A stretch of DNA of 6,615 nucleotides, taken from contig CADCWB010000078.1 in the NCBI GenBank assembly GCA_902806295.1, positions 1 through 6,615 on the forward strand, written 5' to 3'. Position numbers and translations under genes: made by a program. The stretch comes from an uncultured Sphingomonas sp. (GTDB taxonomy: Bacteria; Pseudomonadota; Alphaproteobacteria; Sphingomonadales; Sphingomonadaceae). Every line of letters begins with the position of its first letter. The stretch's first letter is position 1. The notes under the pieces were generated by a model that saw only the letters and a list, made by a program, of their open reading frames with translations, ran no database searches and was not told the origin of the DNA. Shown in pieces: positions 1 to 5,267 of the stretch.

Positions 1-3
1 CTC

Positions 4-204
4 CTAGCTATTGGTTTGGCCAAGCTGGTCTTCGCGGACCGCGCCGGTGCGATTGTCGACGTCGTTTTCGACATCGCCTTCGATCGTGTTGTCGCCGTCG
101 AGATCCTCCGGCCGGGTGCCGCCCTTCGATTGGCCGATCCCCGGATTGCGTTCGAGATCGTCGGTGAACGGACTTGGCCCCTTGTCGTGCTTGCTGCTGC
201 TCAT
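4..204 (-). CDS. Small hydrophilic, probably disordered protein (66 aa)
   Basis: I do not recognise a characterised family. The protein is highly polar. It is rich in Asp, Asn, Glu, Gly, Arg and Thr, has one Phe, no Cys or Trp, and no hydrophobic stretch long enough for a membrane segment or signal peptide, so it is probably cytoplasmic and largely unstructured. Glycine makes up 9 of 66 residues, a composition like hydrophilin or stress-type small proteins (an inference only). A central segment reads NPGIGQSKGG, followed by the acidic part DLDGDNTIEGDVENDVDN. The ATG is preceded by a textbook Shine-Dalgarno sequence (GGAGGAG, 7 nt spacer). Its ATG overlaps the TGA of the preceding gene in an ATGA, so the two are probably one translationally coupled operon. 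The stop (TAG) lies 3 bases inside the window edge. I am fairly sure it is a real gene because of the start signals; its function is unknown. Confidence 0.75.
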   Translation of the reverse strand: MSSSKHDKGPSPFTDDLERNPGIGQSKGGTRPEDLDGDNTIEGDVENDVDNRTGAVREDQLGQTNS

Positions 205-410
205 GACTGGTCTCCTCCGGCCGTGGCCGTTTCCGGCAGGGTCGGGTCGCGCTCCGGGTCGCGATTGGGCGCGTCCTGGTTGCTGGTCAGCGGTCCGCTG
301 CTTTGCTGACCGCCAGCGCCAAAGGCGCGAGCGTCGTCGCTGAGTGCCGCATCATTCTCGCTTGACTGCAGCGCGTCATTGTCGCGCCGGTTCTGGTCAC
401 GGTTGCTCAT
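201..410 (-). CDS. Small hydrophilic, probably disordered protein (69 aa), first gene of a two-gene unit
   Basis: I do not recognise a characterised family. The frame is open further upstream to a possible start at 458, but I chose the ATG at 408-410 because GCAGGAGG sits 6-7 nt before it; the longer form lacks such a site. The protein starts MSNRDQNRRDNDALQ. It is dominated by Asp, Asn, Gln, Arg, Ser and Ala, has a single Phe, and has no Cys, Trp or Tyr. Nothing looks like a signal peptide, membrane helix or folded domain. Glycine is 6 of 69 residues. Its TGA overlaps the next gene's ATG (ATGA at 204-201), implying coupled translation. The shared low-complexity composition of the pair suggests a related role, perhaps stress protection, but that is only inference. 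I searched the upstream strand by eye for a GGAAC...CGTT general-stress (EcfG) promoter and did not find one. Confidence 0.78.
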   Translation of the reverse strand: MSNRDQNRRDNDALQSSENDAALSDDARAFGAGGQQSSGPLTSNQDAPNRDPERDPTLPETATAGGDQS

Positions 411-528
411 CACATACCTCCTGCTTTCAAAACGCTGGTTCGTGAGCAATGGAAGCAAAGGTTATCCGACCGAAACGTCGGCCGGGCGCGCTGGAAAGTG
501 GAGGTGCGGCTTCCTAGCTGCTCTCTCT

Positions 529-535
529 AAGGGGA
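529..535 (+). promoter_or_regulatory. Orphaned Shine-Dalgarno for the GST gene
   Basis: AAGGGGA lies 6 nt before the AAG codon at 542-544. That is exactly where an ATG would be expected for a YghU-type protein starting M-A-D-T-D-Y. No in-frame ATG, GTG or TTG follows until the TTG at 653, which has no comparable ribosome site. The position of this site supports 542 as the ancestral start. Confidence 0.5.
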
Positions 536-541
536 CTCTGC

Positions 542-652
542 AAGGCCGACACCGACTATACGCCCCCCAAGGTCTGGACCTGGGAGGGGGAGAGCGGCGG
601 CAGGTTCGCCAGCATCAATCGGCCGATCGCCGGAGCGACGCACGACAAGCAA
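542..652 (+). other. yghU: Conserved N-terminal coding stretch of the GST lacking a start codon
   Basis: Read in the frame of the downstream transferase, this segment encodes KADTDYTPPKVWTWEG, then a Gly-rich turn, then FASINRPIAGATHDKQ. This matches the N-terminus of E. coli YghU (recalled as ...YQPAKVWTWDKSAGGAFANINRPVSGPTHEK) almost position by position. The first codon is AAG where ATG is expected. The only in-frame triplets upstream of it, back to the TAG at 515-517, are non-start codons apart from a CTG at 518. The most economical reading is a T-to-A change at position 543 (or a sequence error) that removed the start. Translation could still begin at TTG 653, which would drop these 37 residues. 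Confidence 0.7.
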
Positions 653-1408
653 TTGCCGGTCGGCCGACACCCCCTGCAGCTTTATTCGATGGGCACGCCG
701 AATGGGCAGAAGGTGACGATCCTGCTTGAGGAACTGCTTGCGTCCGGTCATTCTGGCGCGGAGTATGACGCCTGGCTGATCAGCATCATGGAGGGAGACC
801 AGTTCGGTTCCGGCTTCGTCGAGGTCAATCCGAACAGCAAGATCCCGGCGCTGGTCGACCGGTCCGGTTCGGAGCCCATACCGATACTCGAAAGCGGGGC
901 GATTATGCTCCACCTGGCAGAGAAGTTTGGCGCCTTCCTTCCTGCCTCCGGCCCAGAGCGGACGCGGGTGTTGAGCTGGCTAATGTGGCAGATGGGAAGC
1001 GCGCCCTTCTTGGGCGGCGGGTTCGGCCACTTCTATGCCTATGCGCCGGTCAAAATCGAATATGCGATCAACCGCTATGCGATGGAGGCCAAGCGCCAGC
1101 TGGATGTGCTCAATCGGCAGCTGGCGCACAACGAGTTCATCGCCGGCAACCACTACTCCATCGCCGATATGGCGATCTGGCCCTGGTATGGCTCACTGGC
1201 GCTCGGCCGGATCTACGATGACGCGAACATCTTCCTGTCCGTGCATGAATATGAGCATCTCCAGCGCTTGGTACAGCAGTTGCGCGAGCGTCCAGCAGTA
1301 GACCGCGGCTTCAAGGTCAATCGCATCTACGGCCCCGAGCACGAGCAACTGCGCGAGCGGCATGACGCCAGCGATTTCGAGCGGTTGCCTCAGGCTACCG
1401 CGAGCTAA
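653..1408 (+). CDS. yghU: Nu-class glutathione transferase, YghU-like (start codon compromised)
   Basis: A cytosolic glutathione transferase of the nu class (YghU/YfcG group). E. coli members bind two glutathiones and act mainly as disulfide-bond reductases and peroxidases. Numbering from the TTG at 653, the thioredoxin-fold domain covers about residues 8-95. It contains LQLYSMGTPNGQKV with the class-typical Thr-Pro-Asn near the glutathione sulfur, NPNSKIPAL with the cis-Pro (59-67), and ESGAIMLHLAEKFG with the gamma-glutamyl-binding Ser (80-93). The helical domain follows with GGGFGHFYAYAPVKIEYAINR, and the C-terminus RHDASDFE also matches YghU. The first legal in-frame start is TTG 653, without a clear ribosome site. 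Homology continues upstream to 542, where ATG is replaced by AAG, so the protein may be N-terminally truncated, poorly expressed, or misread in the sequence. The TAA overlaps the stop of convergent ubiB. The body of the gene is intact, with no frameshift. Confidence 0.9.
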   Translation: MPVGRHPLQLYSMGTPNGQKVTILLEELLASGHSGAEYDAWLISIMEGDQFGSGFVEVNPNSKIPALVDRSGSEPIPILESGAIMLHLAEKFGAFLPASGPERTRVLSWLMWQMGSAPFLGGGFGHFYAYAPVKIEYAINRYAMEAKRQLDVLNRQLAHNEFIAGNHYSIADMAIWPWYGSLALGRIYDDANIFLSVHEYEHLQRLVQQLRERPAVDRGFKVNRIYGPEHEQLRERHDASDFERLPQATAS

Positions 1409-2949
1409 TTGAGCAGCAGGACCAAGGCCGCACCGCCGCTGGCTGCGACCAGCGCGATCAGCAGGTCGCGCCACTTCGGCTTGGGCAGCTCCTTGACCTC
1501 GACCTGAGCGGTCGGGAGCGGCGGCGGGGCTCCGCCCGGTGCCGGGAAGTAGTGATCGATGCGGTCGATCAGCTGCGGGATCTTCTTGAGGGCGCGGACC
1601 GTGTCGATGATGCGGTCGGCGGCATAGGCCTCGGGGCCCAGCTCGCCGCGGATCCACTCCTTGAGGAAGGGCTCGGCCGTTTCCCACATGTTGATGTCGG
1701 GATCGAGGTCGGTGGCGACGCCTTCCTCCATCACCACTGTCTTCTGCAGCAGCAACAGGTGCGGCTGGGTGGGCATGTCGAAGTCGCGAGTGATGCTGAA
1801 CAGGCCTTCCAGCATCCGCCCGACGCTGATCTCCTTCACCGGCAGGCCGCGCATCGGCTCGCCGACGGCGCGGAGCGCGGTGGTGAACTCCGCGACGTTG
1901 TGGTGGGCGGGGACGTACTGCGCCTCGAAGTGGATTTCGGCCACGCGGCTGTAGTTGCCGGTGATCAGACCGTAGAGGATTTCGGCCAGCCACAGCCGGG
2001 CACGGCTGTCGATCCGGCCCATGATGCCGAAGTCGATGGCCGCGATCCGGCCGTCGGGCAGGGCGAAGAGATTGCCCTGATGGAGATCGGCGTGGAAGAA
2101 GCCGTCGACCACGGCCTGGCGCAGGAAGGCGCGGACCAATGTGCGGGCGAGCTGGGGCAGGTCGTGACCCGCAGCGATGAGGTCGTTGCGCTTGGACAGT
2201 TTGATGCCGTCGAGCCATTCCAGCGTCATCACCCGCCGAGCCGAACGCTTCCAGTCGATATCGGGGACGTAGAAACCGGCTTCGGCGACCATGTTCTGCT
2301 TGAGCTCGCTGGCGGAGGCGGCCTCGCGGTTGAGGTCGAGCTCGCGCCGGGTCCACTGGCGGAAGTGCGCGATGACCATCTGCGGGCGGAGCCGCTCGGC
2401 TTCGCCACCGAGCCCCTCCACACGGGCGGCGGCCCACTCGTAGGTCTCAAGGGCGCGGGCGAACTCGTCCTCGATGCCGGGGCGGAGAACCTTGACGGCG
2501 ACCTGGCGGCCCTCGGTGGTGACCGCCCGATGGACCTGGGCGATTGAGGCGGCGCCGACCGCGACCTCATCGAACTCCGAAAAGAGCGTTTCCACCGGCG
2601 CTTCCAACGCCTGCTCGATCGCCTTGCGGATCAGCGGGAAAGGCGCGGGCGGAAGCGAATCCTGCAGGCGCAGCAAATTGTGCGCGGCCTTTTCGCCGAC
2701 GAGATCGGGCCGGGTGGCGAGCGCCTGACCCAGCTTGATCGCGGCGGGGCCAATGGCCTGCAGCGCATGGGCATAGTCGGGCTCGGTCGGCTGGCGCGTG
2801 CCGAAGCGGGCGACCCGAACCAGGCGGCGGACGTTGGGCGGGGTGAGCGGATCGCGCTCGATCCCCTGCAGGGCGCCGTGGCGAGCAAGCGTGCGTCCCC
2901 ACTTAAGCAGGCGCCAGAGGTGGGTGACAGCAGTGGTCAAATTTTCCAC
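1405..2949 (-). CDS. ubiB: Ubiquinone biosynthesis kinase-like ATPase UbiB
   Basis: UbiB is an atypical protein-kinase-like (ADCK/COQ8) membrane-associated ATPase needed for ubiquinone synthesis; it is thought to help lipid intermediates reach the Ubi enzymes. All family signatures are visible: KLGQ of the KxGQ motif (72-75); the Ala-rich nucleotide loop as GAASIAQVH (132-140), with Gly in place of the first Ala of AAAS; the ATP-site Lys in VAVKVLRPG (K153); DLNREAASASEL (205-216); the catalytic loop FFHADLHQGN (284-293); and the DFG motif AIDFG (D306). A Pro-rich linker (about 469-480) leads to a C-terminal hydrophobic segment (about 495-513) that would anchor it in the inner membrane. At 514 aa it is of normal length for alphaproteobacteria. 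It starts with GTG at 2949, inside the end of ubiE, with GGAG just upstream. The 13-bp overlap implies coupled expression with ubiE. Confidence 0.97.
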   Translation of the reverse strand: MENLTTAVTHLWRLLKWGRTLARHGALQGIERDPLTPPNVRRLVRVARFGTRQPTEPDYAHALQAIGPAAIKLGQALATRPDLVGEKAAHNLLRLQDSLPPAPFPLIRKAIEQALEAPVETLFSEFDEVAVGAASIAQVHRAVTTEGRQVAVKVLRPGIEDEFARALETYEWAAARVEGLGGEAERLRPQMVIAHFRQWTRRELDLNREAASASELKQNMVAEAGFYVPDIDWKRSARRVMTLEWLDGIKLSKRNDLIAAGHDLPQLARTLVRAFLRQAVVDGFFHADLHQGNLFALPDGRIAAIDFGIMGRIDSRARLWLAEILYGLITGNYSRVAEIHFEAQYVPAHHNVAEFTTALRAVGEPMRGLPVKEISVGRMLEGLFSITRDFDMPTQPHLLLLQKTVVMEEGVATDLDPDINMWETAEPFLKEWIRGELGPEAYAADRIIDTVRALKKIPQLIDRIDHYFPAPGGAPPPLPTAQVEVKELPKPKWRDLLIALVAASGGAALVLLLN

Positions 2950-3668
2950 CCGCTCCAGATGCAGACGAGGCCCCCCATCAGCGTTTCCACATGGGTGCGA
3001 GCGAAGCCAGCGTCGGCGATCATGGCGCGGAACTGGTCGGGCTTGGGGAAGCGGCGGATCGACTCCACCAGGTAGCGATAGCTTTCCTCGTCGCCGGCCA
3101 CCGCCTTGCCGATGCGCGGAATGAATTTGTCGGCGAATAGCTCATAGGCTTCGCCGAAGCCCGGCCATTCGGTCGTTGAGAACTCCAGCACGAAGAAGCG
3201 GCCGCCAAAGCGGAGCACCCGGTGTGCTTCCTTCAAAGCAGCAGGGATATCCGTGACGTTCCGGATGCCGAAGGCGATGGTGTAGGCATCGAAGCTGCGA
3301 TCGGGGAAGGTCAGCGTTTCGGCATTCTGCGGCGACCAGCTGAGGCCCTCGATGCCGCGTTGCTCGGCCCGCTCCAGGCCGACCGCGAGCATGTCCGCGT
3401 TGATGTCGGACACGGTCACCTGCGCGCCGCGCTTGGCTACGCGGAAGGCGATGTCGCCGGTGCCCCCGGCCATGTCGAGGATCTGCTCGCCTGCCCGAGG
3501 TTTCACGCGGTTGACGAACCGATCCTTCCACAAGCGGTGCATGCCGCCGCTCATCAGGTCGTTCATGATGTCGTAGCGGCGGGCGACGGAGGAGAAGACG
3601 GCGCCCACCCGCTCGGTCTTCTCCTCGGGGGTGACGAGCTGGTCGCCGAAGTTCACAGGGCTAGACAT
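2937..3668 (-). CDS. ubiE: Demethylubiquinol/demethylmenaquinol C-methyltransferase UbiE
   Basis: A class I SAM-dependent methyltransferase that performs the C-methylation of the benzoquinol ring in ubiquinone synthesis (and of demethylmenaquinol in organisms making menaquinone). The N-terminal UbiE signature YDIMNDLMSGGMHRLWK is at 32-48. SAM motif I is LDMAGGTGDIA (64-74), motif post-I ends in SDIN (87-90), and NAETLTFPD (115-123) and FGIRNVTD (133-140) follow. The second UbiE signature is RVLRFGGRFFVLEFS (150-164). The length, 243 aa, is close to the usual ~250. The ATG at 3668 has only a poor Shine-Dalgarno match, but no better start lies upstream. It is first in the ubiE-ubiB unit, and its TGA falls 13 bp inside ubiB. 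It is divergent from mutM across 46 bp. Confidence 0.98.
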   Translation of the reverse strand: MSSPVNFGDQLVTPEEKTERVGAVFSSVARRYDIMNDLMSGGMHRLWKDRFVNRVKPRAGEQILDMAGGTGDIAFRVAKRGAQVTVSDINADMLAVGLERAEQRGIEGLSWSPQNAETLTFPDRSFDAYTIAFGIRNVTDIPAALKEAHRVLRFGGRFFVLEFSTTEWPGFGEAYELFADKFIPRIGKAVAGDEESYRYLVESIRRFPKPDQFRAMIADAGFARTHVETLMGGLVCIWSGWKI

Positions 3669-3714
3669 GGGCGCGCTCTAGCGGGCGAGGGACCGCCGCG
3701 CCATATGGCCGTTC
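3669..3714. promoter_or_regulatory. Compact divergent promoter region between ubiE and mutM
   Basis: These 46 bp must carry, or share with the flanking codons, the promoters for both directions. They contain a perfect 8-bp palindrome CCATATGG (3701-3708), whose CATATG is the only AT-rich hexamer present and reads as a weak -10 on either strand. They also contain a 6-bp inverted repeat GGCGCG (3670-3675) / CGCGCC (3697-3702). I see no convincing TTGAC -35 box on either strand. The promoter assignment is inferred mainly from gene layout. Confidence 0.4.
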
Positions 3715-4521
3715 GTGCCGGAACTGCCCGAAGTTGAAACCACCGTCCGCGGCTTGCGCCAGGTCCTGGACGGCCGCCGGATGGTCCAGGTGGAGCCGCG
3801 CCGAGCCGACCTGCGGCGACCCTTTCCGGAGGACCTAGGGCAACGGCTCACCGGCGCCAGGGTCACGGGCCTCGGGCGGCGGGCCAAATATGGGCTGATT
3901 CACACCGATCGTGGCGACACGCTGTTGTTTCACCTGGGCATGAGCGGACGCTGGGGGATCGACCCGCCGGAGATCGACAAGCACGATCATCTGCTGATTG
4001 AGACGGACGAGGGCGTCACGCTGGCGCTGAACGACCCACGACGTTTCGGTTCCGTCGACCTAGTCGCCACCGACCAGCTGGAGCAATGGAGTGGGTTCGT
4101 CGGGCTCGGCCCCGAGCCGTTCGACCTAACGCCCGCGGAACTGGCGCGGCGACTGGCCGGGCGCAGCGCGGCGGTCAAGCTGCTGCTGCTCGATCAGCGG
4201 ATCGTGGCCGGACTGGGCAACATCTATGTGTGCGAGGCACTCTACCGGGCGGGGATCAGTCCCAACCGGGCGGGCGGCAAGATCGGCAAGGCGCGATTGC
4301 AGCGGCTGGTGCCGGCAATCCATGCCGTGCTGGACGAGGCGATCGAGGCCGGCGGTTCGACCTTGCGCGACTATGCGCAGCCCGATGGCAACCTCGGCTA
4401 TTTCTCGAAGAGCTTTGCCGTGTACGATCGGGCAGGCGCGACATGCGCGTGCGGGGGCGAGGTGAAGCGCTTCGCCCAGGGCGGGCGTTCGACCTGGTAC
4501 TGTCCGCGGTGCCAGCACTAG
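3715..4521 (+). CDS. mutM: Formamidopyrimidine-DNA glycosylase MutM (Fpg)
   Basis: A bifunctional base-excision repair enzyme that removes 8-oxoguanine opposite C and formamidopyrimidines, then nicks the abasic site by beta/delta elimination. The start is fixed by the required N-terminus: GTG followed by PELPEVE, giving the catalytic Pro2 and Glu3. The minor-groove Lys is in GRRAKYG (K58), the strand-intercalating loop is NDPRRFG (106-112), and the helix-two-turns-helix is DQRIVAGLGNIYVCE (160-174). The C-terminal zinc finger has Cys at 244, 246, 263 and 266. Its first pair is CxC rather than the Cx2C of E. coli Fpg, a one-residue contraction. The length, 268 aa, is normal. No Shine-Dalgarno sequence is visible before the GTG, and the gap to ubiE is short, so the mRNA may be leaderless or nearly so. 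rpsT follows on the same strand after 106 bp. Confidence 0.98.
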   Translation: MPELPEVETTVRGLRQVLDGRRMVQVEPRRADLRRPFPEDLGQRLTGARVTGLGRRAKYGLIHTDRGDTLLFHLGMSGRWGIDPPEIDKHDHLLIETDEGVTLALNDPRRFGSVDLVATDQLEQWSGFVGLGPEPFDLTPAELARRLAGRSAAVKLLLLDQRIVAGLGNIYVCEALYRAGISPNRAGGKIGKARLQRLVPAIHAVLDEAIEAGGSTLRDYAQPDGNLGYFSKSFAVYDRAGATCACGGEVKRFAQGGRSTWYCPRCQH

Positions 4522-4527
4522 GAGCCA

Positions 4528-4556
4528 TTGACCCGAATCAAGCCTTTGGGTAGGGG
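4528..4556 (+). promoter_or_regulatory. Candidate sigma-70-type promoter for rpsT
   Basis: TTGACC (4528-4533) is a good -35 box. At 17 bp spacing the -10 position reads TAGGGG, which is poor, so the call is tentative. A GAATC (GANTC) site lies in the spacer at 4535-4539. The expected transcript would start near 4563 and have a leader of roughly 60-65 nt. Confidence 0.3.
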
Positions 4557-4570
4557 AGCGCCACGCCGGT

Positions 4571-4603
4571 GCGGCCTTTTGGCTTTCGCGCCGCTTTTCT
4601 TTT
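4571..4603 (+). terminator. Possible weak terminator/attenuator hairpin before rpsT
   Basis: GCGGC (4571-4575) can pair with GCCGC (4590-4594) around a 14-nt loop, and is followed directly by TTTTCTTTT (4595-4603). The stem is only 5 bp with a long loop, so it is far weaker than the terminator after rpsT. It could end mutM transcripts. If the candidate promoter at 4528 is real, it would instead lie in the rpsT leader. Confidence 0.3.
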
Positions 4604-4627
4604 GCAAATCAAGGGATCTGAACTCGC

Positions 4628-4891
4628 ATGGCGAACACGCCGCAAGCCAAGAAGCGCATCCGCCGCAACGCTCGTCGGACCGAAATCAACGGCGCGCGCG
4701 TCGGTCGCATCCGGACCTTCATCAAGGCCGTCGAGAGCGCGCTGGCCTCCGGCGACAAGACGGTTGCCGCCGAAGCACTGAAGAAGGCGCAGCCGGAGCT
4801 GGCGCGCGGCGTGGCGCGTGGCGTGATCCACAAGAACACGGCGAGCCGGAAGTTCTCCCGCCTGACCAAGCGAATTTCGGCGCTCAGCTAA
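4628..4891 (+). CDS. rpsT: 30S ribosomal protein S20
   Basis: S20 binds 16S rRNA early in 30S subunit assembly. The 87-aa length equals that of E. coli S20. The sequence is typical: MANTPQAKKRIRRNARRTE at the basic N-terminus, a helical middle with FIKAVESALASGD, and the conserved end VIHKNTASRKFSRLTKRI. The ATG is preceded by AAGGGAT (4611-4617) with a rather long spacer of 10 nt. The gene stands between mutM and dnaA, an order often seen in alphaproteobacteria. A strong intrinsic terminator follows 47 bp after the stop, so rpsT transcription should not normally continue into dnaA. Confidence 0.98.
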   Translation: MANTPQAKKRIRRNARRTEINGARVGRIRTFIKAVESALASGDKTVAAEALKKAQPELARGVARGVIHKNTASRKFSRLTKRISALS

Positions 4892-4938
4892 GCGAGCGCT
4901 AGCGCCGTGCAGGGCGCTGCGTTGTGCCATTACCGAAC

Positions 4939-4969
4939 ACGGCCGCCGGAGCGATCCGGCGGCCGTTTT
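4939..4969 (+). terminator. Strong intrinsic terminator of rpsT
   Basis: A perfect 12-bp stem (4939-4950 with 4955-4966, read as ACGGCCGCCGGA and its complement) closes a GCGA tetraloop of the stable GNRA type, and runs straight into TTTT (4966-4969). On the other strand the hairpin is not followed by a T-run, so it should act mainly in the rpsT direction. Confidence 0.92.
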
Positions 4970-5021
4970 CGTGCCGCCACAAAAACGTAATGATTCCGGC
5001 GATTCGCAGCACCAACCCCGC

Positions 5022-5058
5022 TTAACAGACCCGAGAAGTGGCTGTTTTCTGCTGTTAA
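5022..5058. repeat. Inverted repeat TTAACAG / CTGTTAA
   Basis: TTAACAG (5022-5028) is exactly complementary to CTGTTAA (5052-5058), with 23 bp between. A further direct copy of GCTGTT at 5041-5046 lies 10 bp, about one helical turn, before the GCTGTT at 5051-5056. Such spacing fits a protein-binding region, but no known regulator site is matched. Confidence 0.5.
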
Positions 5059-5090
5059 CGAAGCTTACCCAGAGGAAAGCGGTGTCAAGC

Positions 5091-5119
5091 CGATTTATTT
5101 CACTCACGTGAAAATATCG
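5091..5119. repeat. AT-rich imperfect palindrome upstream of dnaA
   Basis: TTTCAC (5098-5103) and GTGAAA (5108-5113) form a perfect 6-bp inverted repeat around TCAC. They are flanked by CGAT (5091-5094) and ATCG (5116-5119), which also pair if a one-base offset is allowed. Positions 5091-5117 are 19 of 27 A/T in an otherwise GC-rich window. This could be a promoter/operator element. Confidence 0.5.
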
Positions 5120-5176
5120 CGCTTGCCGGGGGGTCCGAACCTGCCCAGAACCGCTCGCTCCGGCAGTGATTCCACT

Positions 5177-5239
5177 GGGGGGATGCACGCAGGACAGAGG
5201 GTGAGCGCCGCGACTCGGGTCGGGCGCAACGATCCCCCT
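5177..5239 (+). promoter_or_regulatory. Predicted structured leader of dnaA mRNA
   Basis: An outer stem can form between GGGGGGAT (5177-5184) and ATCCCCCT (5232-5239; one G-U pair). Inside it, GCGCC (5205-5209) plus CGAC (5211-5214) pairs with GTCG (5219-5222) plus GGCGC (5223-5227) around a TCGG loop, with one bulged G. It ends 22 nt before the dnaA Shine-Dalgarno sequence. CCCC at 5235-5238 could alternatively pair with GGGG at 5254-5257, just before that site. Whether the RNA actually covers this region depends on an unmapped promoter. Confidence 0.35.
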
Positions 5240-5261
5240 TTGCTTGGCGACATGGGGCTTG

Positions 5262-5267
5262 AGGAGG
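5262..5267 (+). promoter_or_regulatory. Shine-Dalgarno site that decides the dnaA start
   Basis: AGGAGG lies 9 nt before the GTG at 5277. The in-frame ATG at 5310 has no comparable site, so GTG 5277 is the preferred start. Confidence 0.7.

Noticed and set aside
11..343. Plus-strand open frames over the two small minus-strand genes
   Set aside because: The minus strand has two strong Shine-Dalgarno sites and an ATGA coupling, while the plus-strand frames have no ribosome site and an Arg/Pro/Ser-rich antisense-like composition.
462..470. TTATCCGAC as a DnaA box
   Set aside because: Only the first six bases match TTATCCACA, and it is a lone site far from dnaA.
411..541. EcfG-type general stress promoter for the small-gene pair or the GST
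   Set aside because: No GGAAC with a properly spaced CGTT on either strand; the GGAAG and CGTT/CGTC pieces present are at the wrong spacing.
1552..2547. Plus-strand open frame opposite ubiB (331 codons)
   Set aside because: It is a shadow of the ubiB codons; Asp/Gly/Val-rich composition typical of the antisense frame, with no motif.
4896..4918. GCGCTAGCGC palindrome and AGCGCC/GGCGCT hairpin just after rpsT
   Set aside because: The stems are short, there is no T-run, and a far stronger terminator follows at 4939. Probably chance in GC-rich DNA.
5055..5068. TTAA-N6-TTAC as a CtrA site
   Set aside because: The spacing is one base short of the TTAA-N7-TTAA consensus and the second half is imperfect.
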